Origin: Leishmania martiniquensis
Lineage: Eukaryota > Euglenozoa > Kinetoplastea > Trypanosomatida > Trypanosomatidae
Assembly: GCF_017916325.1 (NCBI RefSeq)
Contig: NC_090149.1
Span: forward strand, 378,501 to 442,500
Direction: 5' to 3'
DNA: 64,000 bases
In this document: positions 11,266-20,034 of the stretch, one piece after another
Layout of the letters: the number at the start of each line of letters is the position of its first letter
Numbering within the stretch: the first letter of the stretch is position 1
Translations under genes and position numbers: made by a program
The notes under the pieces: generated by a model
Database searches by the model: none
Told to the model about the DNA's origin: nothing
What the model saw: only the letters and a program-made list of their open reading frames with translations

Positions 11266-13686
11266 CTACGGCGACGGCAGCGGTAACAACGCTCCGCTCG
11301 AGCTCCTAATCACACGGTTCTCCTTGGCCGCCTTCGCTGTCTGCTCGCGCTTCAAGACCAATGTCCCGCCTCGGACGAGGCCTAGCGACGCCACAACTGC
11401 CATGAACATGACATACATCGCGCTGATCTGCTGCACATTGTTCGCATACTCGGCCATCGTGTCGAGCGAGTGCTTCTGATCCTCAGGCAACGTTGCAATC
11501 ATGTTCTCCACGAGGTTCGCGGCGATGGGCCCCACGGACGCCTGCGCCGAGGCCTTGCCAAGGTACCCGACACACACCAGCAGCTTTTCCTTCCACGGCA
11601 TGCCGCTGCCGATTTGAATGAGTAAAGTGGAGGTGAATCGCACAGCCGTACTACACACCATGCAGATGAGTGCCCTCGGGAAGAAGGTCCTGTTGAAGAT
11701 CGCCTTGACATCGATCTTGGCCCCCATCGTCGCAAACAGGATCGGCATCATCAACTGGTCCCAAGTGAAGGCGAGCCACGTTGCCACATACTTCTTGTGG
11801 TCCTCGTGCTCAACTTTGCCGGTCCGTGACCACATATGCGCCACGGTCGCGGAAAAGAAGACGCACATGACACAGCCGCCCCCGGCGAGGCTCATTTTGT
11901 AGCCGAAGAACACCATCGTGTAGCACCCGAAGAGGAATATCATGAAGGCGAAGTCCATGCAGCTGTTTAGGTGCGCACGGGTGTACTTGCCGTTTGGCAG
12001 CCGATGGGCCTCCTGCTTGATGAGCTCCACGACGTAGAAGAAAAGAATCCCAAGGCCGATACCGATGAGGATGCCACCAGCGAACTGAACAGGGCCAAGC
12101 ACAATCGCAACAGCGAGCTTCTGGTCATTGAAGATCAGTCCGATCAAGAAGTTGGCGCACCACACACCAACCACAATCTCAATCCCAACCGCCGAGAGCA
12201 TCAGCGACAGGGGGCCCACACCGCAGCCGTAGCCCAAGTCCTGCAGGTACAAGCAACCCGGCACGACAACGGCGGGCGACACGATGCTGCACAGCATGCC
12301 TTGCAGAAACGCCCAGTTGTAGTCGTCATTGTAGTTGAAAATTTTGTTGGCGATGAGGCTGTGCGAGACGCCCTCCAACACGAACGGTATCGTTGCCAAC
12401 AGTGCCGTCTGCTTCCAGTGCGGAATAATATCTTTGATGGCGAGCTTGTAGCCGGCACGTGCGAGAATCACCGTGAGCCCGAGCTTCGAGCAGATGTCGT
12501 AGACCTCCTTCACGATGCCGTGCGTGAGCCACTTGAGCGTTGGAATGTTGTTCCACATGATACCCACCCACAGTACACCGACTAGGGGCGGCAGCTGCAG
12601 GATACGGCATATAAGGCCGCCGAGGATGGCGGAGACTATCACGAGCACCGCCGGATCCCAGACGTAGCCGCCCGGCTCTACCAGCCAGCGGGGGAGCATG
12701 TTCCACAGCAGAAACCATAGGAGTGCCAGAAAGCACACGCGGATGAGGATGTTCAACAAGCGGATCGACAGCCGGCGGCCGCCGATGGCGACGATGAAGC
12801 CCTCCTTCCAACACCAGCGCACCTCCCAGTGCTTCTCTCCTTCGCCGCACTCGCGGATTGATGGTAAGAACCAGTTGCTGCCGGTGTATGGTAGCAGCGA
12901 ATACAAATCGCGGTTCGCCATCATATGCGTAACGTCCGCGATGTATACGAGGTCCTCTTCGTCAAGGTGGTGTATCTCATGCGCGAGGGGCATCAAGTGC
13001 GGCGGCAGCTCCTTGACGTATGCCTGTTTGATGAACGAGTCCGAGAAGCGAAAAGAGGCGCCGAGGCTTCCGGGGGGAGAGGTTCGGTCATGCTGCCCCG
13101 CGCTCACCGGTGCCTGCGGCTGTGAGCCGCAGACACCCCTGGGGGTAGACTGCTTAGCGACCGGGCCGCAGTAGCTGTCCTCGGATGTGCCCTGCGTCAC
13201 GTCGTCGAGCCCGCGGGGGCCCTGGAGGGACGTGAAGGATCGGCAAGTGCTCCCGGTGGCTTGCGCTGGAAATGCAGCCGCGGCGGGATCGGCCTTCTCC
13301 GGTACAAACGGTTCGGCCAGCACCACTTCGTCTTCGTGCGGTTTCTTAGATGGGGTGCTGCTGCTGCTGCTCGGCTCGACGAAGACAGAGCCGTCGCCGT
13401 CGCTTGCGTTATGGTGAGAAGGGTGGCGAAAGGGCGACGTGACGGAGCTGCTGTGGCTACCGTCAGCACCGCCTTCCTGCCGCGGCCGCGACCGGACCGC
13501 AAAGACTTCCCTGTTGCTGTGTGAGGGCATCGACGCGCCGTTGGCCGATGAAGGAAGCTTCAGAGAGCGCAGTTCGACGTCGCCTATCGGGTCATTGATG
13601 ATGCCCCTGGCGCCGTTTCGATTGTCGTGTTCCGGCACGCCGTACTGCTGCTGCTGCTGTGCGTTGTTGTCGAATGCGCCACGCAT
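11266..13686 (-). CDS. Cation/proton antiporter homologue, SLC9B/NHA type (CPA superfamily)
   Basis: Encodes 806 residues. A hydrophilic N-terminus of about 300 residues, rich in Ser/Pro and with a QQQQQ run at 10-14, precedes a membrane domain of about 12 hydrophobic segments (roughly 311-780). The membrane part resembles Na+/H+ exchanger domains of the NHA/SLC9B branch: an A-R-A-G-x-x-L segment at 409-415, SPAVVVP at 470-476 followed by LQxLGYG, and the late P-W-x-x-K and GYLGKASAQASVGPI segments (697-721). NHA2 proteins carry an ion-coordinating Asp-Asp pair after SPAVVVP; in an ungapped alignment the equivalent positions here are E503 and I504. Ion selectivity or even transport may therefore differ. 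The start is an ATG at 13686 with a candidate acceptor immediately upstream (TAG/ATG). Subcellular location (plasma membrane, mitochondrion or acidic organelle) cannot be told from the sequence. Confidence 0.85.
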   Translation of the reverse strand: MRGAFDNNAQQQQQYGVPEHDNRNGARGIINDPIGDVELRSLKLPSSANGASMPSHSNREVFAVRSRPRQEGGADGSHSSSVTSPFRHPSHHNASDGDGSVFVEPSSSSSTPSKKPHEDEVVLAEPFVPEKADPAAAAFPAQATGSTCRSFTSLQGPRGLDDVTQGTSEDSYCGPVAKQSTPRGVCGSQPQAPVSAGQHDRTSPPGSLGASFRFSDSFIKQAYVKELPPHLMPLAHEIHHLDEEDLVYIADVTHMMANRDLYSLLPYTGSNWFLPSIRECGEGEKHWEVRWCWKEGFIVAIGGRRLSIRLLNILIRVCFLALLWFLLWNMLPRWLVEPGGYVWDPAVLVIVSAILGGLICRILQLPPLVGVLWVGIMWNNIPTLKWLTHGIVKEVYDICSKLGLTVILARAGYKLAIKDIIPHWKQTALLATIPFVLEGVSHSLIANKIFNYNDDYNWAFLQGMLCSIVSPAVVVPGCLYLQDLGYGCGVGPLSLMLSAVGIEIVVGVWCANFLIGLIFNDQKLAVAIVLGPVQFAGGILIGIGLGILFFYVVELIKQEAHRLPNGKYTRAHLNSCMDFAFMIFLFGCYTMVFFGYKMSLAGGGCVMCVFFSATVAHMWSRTGKVEHEDHKKYVATWLAFTWDQLMMPILFATMGAKIDVKAIFNRTFFPRALICMVCSTAVRFTSTLLIQIGSGMPWKEKLLVCVGYLGKASAQASVGPIAANLVENMIATLPEDQKHSLDTMAEYANNVQQISAMYVMFMAVVASLGLVRGGTLVLKREQTAKAAKENRVIRSSSGALLPLPSP

Positions 13687-14851
13687 CTACAGTGGACCTA
13701 GTGAGAAAAACTAAAGGCAGGACTGCGTCAGGAGGCGACGCGCGCACCGCATGAAAAGAGAGCCAGCGTGGCTGCTCTAAGTTGTGGTGGTGGTGGGTGG
13801 GGAGGGGTGGTGGAGGGGAATCACGAAACAGAGGAGGGGACGTGAGCTGTGATGGAGGGGAGAGAGCAGCGCAGTAAAGCTTGAGGGAGGAGGGGAAGTG
13901 ATTGAGTAAGTCTCAGGAAATCGAAGGAAGCATGAGTGAGTCAGAGAAAGATAAAGCATGCCAAAAACAAATAGAAGAGAGCTAACTTGAGCAACAAGCG
14001 GGCGTCAGAGATGAAGGGACCGACGAGAAAGAGTGTGTGTGTGTGGGGGGGAGGCGGCGGCAGAAGACATTGTGGGTGAAGCGAGTGGCGGGGTGGGGTG
14101 GGGAGGAAGAGAGGGAGGGATGGAGACGAGGAGGAGGGGGGCGAGTCCAGGAGATCCGAGTGAAAAAAAAACGACGCGCCACGAATGCGCACGTGCTCAA
14201 TAGCTTCAGGCAACGCACATCCGTTTTCCACAGAGTTGGAAAACCTCTCCCGCGAGAGAAAGGAAGAGAGAGGATGCCTCCAAGTCTGCATGTGGATGCG
14301 CACTGCAGATCCTCGGTCAGGTGCGAGTCAGATGGGTGCGGAGGGCGGGAGGCGATGGGAGCGTGATGACCGATGAACAAAGGCCGGCTGCGCATCATCG
14401 CGTTACTTGTGCAGAAAGCAGTACGCTCCTCTTCTGCGTGTTTTAAAGTGTTATGCATCACTCCTCTCCTCCTCCTCCCCCCCTGTCGAGAGGGGGTGGG
14501 GTGGTGGAGACATTTTTTGAATTTTTTAAAGTCACACAAAAGGAGGAGGCGGAATGGAGTGGGGTGGGCTGGAGGGAGAGAGACATGTCCTCGCGCACCC
14601 ACGAAAAGGGGAGCAACGACCAAGTGGGCATCGACGGCACCCGTGCAGCTTCGATATGTGAGGAGAGGGCGCCGCGGGGCCGTACTGCCACTCGCAGGGT
14701 GGGGGATGGATGCACCGTGCACGCCCAGACGCCAGGAAGCACGTGCGCATCTTCACCAAGAGTAACGCAGTGTAGCCGATAACCGGTGTACCCACACATG
14801 CGCCCCCCCAAAAAGGGTTAGGGTTGTGCTCCTCACTTGCGCAGAGACCTA
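13687..14851. other. Intergenic region upstream of the antiporter gene
   Basis: On the plus strand it is strongly purine-rich (about 13,780-13,900 and 14,040-14,170), which gives minus-strand polypyrimidine tracts as expected for leftward transcription. A GGGTTAGGGTT string at 14,815-14,825 resembles just under two telomeric hexamers and is noted only as a curiosity. No gene is supported. Confidence 0.5.
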
Positions 14852-15985
14852 TCAAACGCCCGCGGGACCTTGGAGCGCTACGAACATTGTGCGAATGGCA
14901 ATGCTAGCGACGCTCACCATGAGCCGGAAGCGCAGCCCTGACCACAGCGCCGCCGCGCCTTCGTTTCGCACAATCGCCTTGGCGCAGTCCATCACACCGG
15001 CGTAGCGCCTCTCATCCTTCTCGTCCGACGCCGTCAGAACGAGGCGACGGCTCACCACCTCGAGGGGTTGTGTGAGTATGTCGGCCACGATCGCCAACCC
15101 GCGAGCCACCGCGTACGGGTACGCCATCTGCACGCGCTCGCTTACCATGACCGACGCGATGAGGTACAGGCCTCGGTAAGTGCACACCGTCAGTGGCTCG
15201 ACAGCAGCGCCGCGATAGAACCCGCTCCACCCCCTTCGGCGGTAGATCTGGCGAGCTGTCTCCGTTGCAGTAGAGTAGCGGTACCCCTCCTCTTGCACCG
15301 GAGAGTCCGGCTCTGCTTCCTCGGCATCTGCGCGCCTTCTCGCGCCCTCCCTCGTCGTCGCCACTGCCTCGCCGCCCGCGCAAGCAGCACATGTCGCACA
15401 GCCGGCGGGTGCGACAATGTCCGCCATGTAATTTGTCATGATGGTTTTTCGGATGGCGTTGTACGGAGTGGCCACCCACACGGCCGCACTCGTGGCCACC
15501 AGAGATAGCGCCACCAAAGCAGGGGTCCCCATCTGATCCGCCATGCGGACCGGAATCAGCCGCTGCAGGCACACAAACACCGCGTTTGTGGCGAAGGAGT
15601 CAACCAATCCACTCGGCAGCGACAGCACCGCGTCTGCCACAACACCACGTAGAAGGCCGCTAAGGCCCTCCTTGCGCCACAGGCGGCCGTACATCTGTTT
15701 CACGCCTCGGAAGCCACCAGCGGGGAGTCGCCCCTGGCGCACCAGTTCGCCCTCGACGGCGGTCAAAACCATTCCGCGGTCAATGGGGGCTGCGATAGAT
15801 CGCTGAAAAAGATCGAAGACAGCGCGGAGCAGTATGTCCAGCGCCACATCGGCAGCAGTTAGCTGGAGCTCTTGGCCGCCGCCGTACTGGCCATACGAGG
15901 CGTCGCTACCTGCGCTGCCGGGCTGCGGGGATGGAGGCTGCTGTGACTGCTGACCAGCAGGGGGAGAGGTGGCGTGGGCGGACAT
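14852..15985 (-). CDS. Divergent mitochondrial carrier family (SLC25-like) protein A
   Basis: Encodes 377 residues with three carrier-like repeats after a Gln/Ser/Pro-rich N-terminus of about 45 residues. The P-x-[DE]-x-x-[KR] signatures are recognisable but altered: APIDRGM at 66-72 (no basic residue at the last position), TPYNAIRK at 173-180 (Asn for Asp) and QPLEVVSRR at 306-314 (Ser before Arg). Paired GLSGLLRG (108-114), GWSGFYRG (252-259) and AAALWSG (344-350) segments are the usual matrix-helix motifs. An Ala/Cys/Glu-rich insert at about 193-230 splits repeat 2. Spacing resembles the ADP/ATP carrier subgroup, but the RRRMMM signature is absent, so nucleotide exchange is not implied. 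The first in-frame codon, GTG at 16003, was rejected in favour of the ATG at 15985. It lies next to a related carrier-like gene. Confidence 0.8.
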   Translation of the reverse strand: MSAHATSPPAGQQSQQPPSPQPGSAGSDASYGQYGGGQELQLTAADVALDILLRAVFDLFQRSIAAPIDRGMVLTAVEGELVRQGRLPAGGFRGVKQMYGRLWRKEGLSGLLRGVVADAVLSLPSGLVDSFATNAVFVCLQRLIPVRMADQMGTPALVALSLVATSAAVWVATPYNAIRKTIMTNYMADIVAPAGCATCAACAGGEAVATTREGARRRADAEEAEPDSPVQEEGYRYSTATETARQIYRRRGWSGFYRGAAVEPLTVCTYRGLYLIASVMVSERVQMAYPYAVARGLAIVADILTQPLEVVSRRLVLTASDEKDERRYAGVMDCAKAIVRNEGAAALWSGLRFRLMVSVASIAIRTMFVALQGPAGV

Positions 15986-18123
15986 GCTTCTCGTACGTGG
16001 CACTGCGCAAGACGCGCGCTATGATGGCTAGACCGACAAAAAGAAAAGGATGCGATGTACCCGTCCGCTCTTGTGTGTGCGTCTATGTGTGTGTGGGGGG
16101 GGGGGGAAGGGGTGTTGGTGACAGCACGGCTGGGGTCAGTCCACTTGGCCTCCCTCGCTCCACTCGCGTGCTGCCAGACAGCTGACAACTGCACAAGAAA
16201 GAGCGACTCGGTGAGGAATCGAGGAGAAGCGCTTGTCGGACGCCCAAAATACACACAGGTGCGGCGAAGGGGGGAGGAAGGGAGGGAAGGCGAGGTGCGC
16301 GCACGCGGGTGACGTTGGTGAAGTGTGGCAGTGGAACAAACGAAGAGGGGAGTCGGCAGGCCAACGAAAACACAAACACAGGGAGGCTGAAAGTGCACTG
16401 ATGGATCGAGACAACCGCAAGCGCGACACCAAGGTACAACAGAGGGCCACTTCGAGAAGGTGGACAGGAGAGCGACGCGGAGAGGCAACAATGAGAAGTC
16501 CAAGAGCCGGGGGCAGCTCTTAGTGGCGATTGTCGCCGGGCAGTACAGCGCTAAGGACAAGAAAAAAAGGACCCGCACACAGTGGGCTGTGCCTGCAGAA
16601 TGTCGGCGAGCACGGCAACGAGAGGTGACGCAGACGTGCTCACCGAGAGCGCCACGTATACAAGAACAAATAGCACGTGAAGAGGAAGAGGAGGAGGAGG
16701 GGGGAGGGCTTTGCGGGTTAAGCCTGTTAAGGAGGTCTTCCTGGGTGTGCGTATAGAGCAGCCGGGGCGTAAGCGTATGGGTATGGGTTATCTGTCAAGG
16801 CAAAATAGGGAATCCAAAGCGCGCACACACGGCAGAAGAGCGGAAATGGCTGAGGCAAGAAAGATGCGTGCACCCCCCTTTTTTCTTCTGGTGCTCGTGT
16901 GCAGCAGCTGCGCCAAACGGGCGAGACAGAGAGATTGCTTGAGCGGGTAAGGGCGGCAGGTGGAAGGAGAGGAGGCGAGAGACACTAAGAGAGCGTGGCC
17001 TGAGAGGTGTGGCGTGTACGTCCGTGGCTGGCTGTCAGAGAGCCTTTCAGCGGCAGGGATCGCACGTGCAATAGAGTGTTGAAATGCCGGATATCCGCAC
17101 TGTGCGCGTTGCCGACAGTACCCTCTTGTGCGGGGGGGAGGGGAGGAGGGCGAGAAAGGGAGCAGCAGGCACGTGGCGCACATCATCCGACTACGAGATG
17201 GATGCGCATGCGCGCGTGTGAGTTTAATGTCGAGTCGCACACCGTAGGCGATGAGTCATCCCCTCTATCAGTCCTACAGAGATGTTGTCAGGCTTTCCCT
17301 TTCTTCCCCGTTGTCCTATGCGCCACCTGCCTTCACCGCACCGTGCGTGGTACCACGAGGGGCCGCCATGACCACCGCTTCAGGGTCGGAAGGCCGCACG
17401 CACACGCACAAACGGGCATGCAAACTGCCCTCGTGTGCGGCGGCGTACTCTGTGGTGTGGGCGGGACAGGCCTGAGCGGGCGTCGTGCTGCAGGGACGTG
17501 CAGCCGTGCTGACGGCCGCAGCAGTCCACGACGTATTGCGTTCACGTATCGACAATTATAGGCGTCTGTCTGCAGCCTTTCTTTTTCTTCTTTTTTCTTC
17601 GCGCGCGCGGGCTGCGTAGCGGTGATGCTGAGCGTGAGCCTCGACCGCGGCCAGCGCTGCGCGCCGTGTGAACAGCGATGGCGTGCAGGGTGTGAACGGG
17701 TGTTGGCCGGCCCCGCACCATGACATAGCCGTGGCGGAGCAGAGGTGGGCGAGCTTCGGTCGCGCGCGCGGATTTCCGTTGATCTGCTCGCGGTGCGATA
17801 GGCGTGCCGAGCGAAGGAAAAAATACACACACACACACGTTCAAGCACGTGCACCCATATGTGCCTTGACGTTGTGCGCAGGGCCATCACCAGCGTGCAG
17901 CATGACGGGATACCAGGGCCAGCATGTCCGCCGCTCCCGCACCGAGCTGACTAAAAAAAGGAAGGGGGGGGTAGATCGCTGAAGATCCAATAAGGAGGGG
18001 AGGCGTCGGCCAGGCAGCAGCGTATGCGTGCGCCATCATCAAGGTACAGGTGCGTGCACGTACATCGACTTCGGCAACTCACCCACCCTTACCCCACGCT
18101 TCCTCCTTAGCTGCCCTGCCTCT
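15986..18123. other. Intergenic region between the two carrier-like genes
   Basis: It contains a TG tract running into G12 at 16,095-16,106, a GA-rich 16,255-16,300 block and a CA tract near 17,824-17,840. About 17,330-17,950 is GC-rich, much less repetitive than the spacers around it, and ends in an A-rich run (17,951-17,957). It is roughly the size of a Leishmania SIDER retroposon but could not be matched from memory. No protein-coding frame is convincing. Confidence 0.45.
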
Positions 18124-19461
18124 CTACATCACCGCACCTGTAAAAGATGGGGCAGTAGGGTAGCCAGCAAGAGTCTGTAACAGCGGCACCACCGAGCTCG
18201 TTATGAGGCAGAGTGGCAACCCAGCAAGGAAGCCGGTGGCACCTTCACGGCGCCATACGTGCACGGCGCAGTCCCAGCCATTCGCATAGCGGCAACCGCG
18301 GAGCGCAGTAGCGGGAGTCTTCGCCTGGCCATCGCCGCCACTACAGACACTCTCTGCATCCTCGACGGGCAGTAACGCCATGCGCTGTCGCAGCACGGCA
18401 AAGGGACGCTGCACGGCGTTAACGACTACAGAAACCACCATAAGGACCCCCAATGGAAAGAGGCGGTGCTGCCCAAGACGTGCGAAGGCCGACGGCGCGG
18501 AAGCTGCGCCGGTAGTCGAGGTGTGCATCATCGCGACCTGCTCCATCCAGCGCGACGCCGGCTGCACCACCGTCCACACGAGTCCGAGTGACAAGGCGCG
18601 GCTAGTGAGATCGACGTCGAGTCCGTTCAAGAGAAGACTTCGAACTCCCCTCATCGAGCGGATGCGCCCCCAAACCTCCGCCGCGCCCGTGTAGCGGTGC
18701 GCTCGTCGCTGCTGCCCTTGCCGATGCACGAGCTGCTGGGAATCTTCGCAGGTCGGCAGGGGTGTGTCTGCCATGTAGTTCACCCGAATAGCAGTCCGTG
18801 TCGCGCGCAATGGCCATGAAAGAAGACTCGTGACGAGTACGGGTGCCGCTGTCCGCGAGAACGCGGCCCACCACCTCACCGCCGAATCGCCGGCTCTCTC
18901 GCTTTGGCTGGGCATCAGCCCGCCACAGCGCTCCATGAGTCTACGCATGGCGACAACAAGCAGCGCGCTTTCGGCAAAGGTCGCTAGCGCAAAGCCCAGC
19001 TCCGCTTTGCCGCCACGCAAGAGGCCCGATACGCCCTTCTCCTCCTTGTAGATGTGACCCAGCCACCCAAAAGCGCCCTTACGCGGCGGCCTCGGCGACG
19101 GCGACGCATCCGCAGTCAGGCGCACCCCCGATGAGCTCGTGCGCGACGCTTCCATGCGTAGCTCCCCCTCCACAGCTGTCAAGCAGTCGAGGCGAAGCAG
19201 TACAATCCTGGCCGCAAAGGCAGCCGATGCCGTGGCTACTGAGTAGCCCAGAGTCAAAAGTGCGGCCGTGATATACTCCGCCGTGACTTTGCGGATCACA
19301 GGTACGCCTTCCTCCTCTAAAAAAGAGTTGATGCTCGCCTCCGTCAACCGACGGTGCTTCTCATCGTCAAAGCTGTTCTCCATGCCGCCTCGCTGTCGCA
19401 ACGGGGAGCCCGCCGCCTCTGAGGCGTGTGCAGAAGTAAAAGAGGATGCTAAAGCGGGCAT
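18124..19461 (-). CDS. Divergent mitochondrial carrier family (SLC25-like) protein B
   Basis: Encodes 445 residues and is related to the neighbouring carrier-like gene. Both share LTAVEGEL (residues 94-101 here, 74-81 in protein A) after the first helix and NYMAD (228-232 here, 185-189 in A) after the third. The carrier signatures are even more eroded: ARIVLLRLDC (84-93) replaces the first P-x-[DE] motif, SWPLRATRTAI (215-225) keeps only the Pro and basic residues of the second, and a VQRPFAVLRQR segment stands for the third. GVSGLLRG (143-150) is a clear matrix-helix motif. A short Ser/Pro-rich insert sits at 106-127. Transport by this protein is doubtful on sequence grounds. The start is an ATG at 19461; a second Met at residue 27 is possible. 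Confidence 0.75.
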   Translation of the reverse strand: MPALASSFTSAHASEAAGSPLRQRGGMENSFDDEKHRRLTEASINSFLEEEGVPVIRKVTAEYITAALLTLGYSVATASAAFAARIVLLRLDCLTAVEGELRMEASRTSSSGVRLTADASPSPRPPRKGAFGWLGHIYKEEKGVSGLLRGGKAELGFALATFAESALLVVAMRRLMERCGGLMPSQSERAGDSAVRWWAAFSRTAAPVLVTSLLSWPLRATRTAIRVNYMADTPLPTCEDSQQLVHRQGQQRRAHRYTGAAEVWGRIRSMRGVRSLLLNGLDVDLTSRALSLGLVWTVVQPASRWMEQVAMMHTSTTGAASAPSAFARLGQHRLFPLGVLMVVSVVVNAVQRPFAVLRQRMALLPVEDAESVCSGGDGQAKTPATALRGCRYANGWDCAVHVWRREGATGFLAGLPLCLITSSVVPLLQTLAGYPTAPSFTGAVM

Positions 19462-20034
19462 GTTGAACGACGGTTATGTAAGCCTTGCGGTGTTGTGGTC
19501 CTTTGCTCGCCTACTATGGCCACACGCGTTGGCGTGTCTGTGTCTGTGTCTGTGTGTGTGTGTGTGTTGGGGAGATGGTTATAGGAAGGAGGGGGCAGGG
19601 GCTCTGTAGAAAGGTCTACGTGCTGCGGAAAGCGATTCATTAGTGTAGCAGTTGCTGCTAGCCCATGTGCTACAGTGCGGATCCTTGACGGAGGAGAGAC
19701 GGCGAGAGAAAAAAAAACGAAAAAAAGTACGCCACGCTTGAGCGTCTGCATGTGAATATGTGTGTGTGTGCCCGCCATTCGCCCACGGCAACAGAAGGAG
19801 GTGTGGGGGGGGGAAGGGGGGAGGAAAGCGAGCGCAGCCAAAGAAAAGCCACCAAGCAATGCAGCTCGAGCCTTCGTCTGAGACACTCAAAGCGGCAGAA
19901 GTGGTGAACAAGAGCCTCCGTGCTAGTCGGCATGCGTAGGCGCGTAAGTGCGGTTGCCTCCGCGGCTGTGGACTCTCGCTCGCATTGGTCTCTTCTTCAC
20001 CCTTTCGCAGCGCTCTCGCTCCTCTACGAGAAGC
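19462..20034. other. Intergenic region upstream of carrier B
   Basis: It has a tandem GTGTCT repeat merging into (GT)n at about 19,530-19,568 and A-rich runs at 19,709-19,730. Purines on the plus strand near 19,575-19,615 form a minus-strand polypyrimidine tract about 115 nt before the carrier B start. No gene is seen. Confidence 0.5.

Noticed and set aside
14811..14830. Telomere-like GGGTTAGGGTT
   Set aside because: Less than two hexamers in an ordinary spacer. With no extended array it is not evidence of a telomere or fusion.
16083..16106. TG tract plus G12 as a regulatory G-quadruplex
   Set aside because: A single long G run in a variable microsatellite, with no further G-tracts at quadruplex spacing and no positional link to a gene start.
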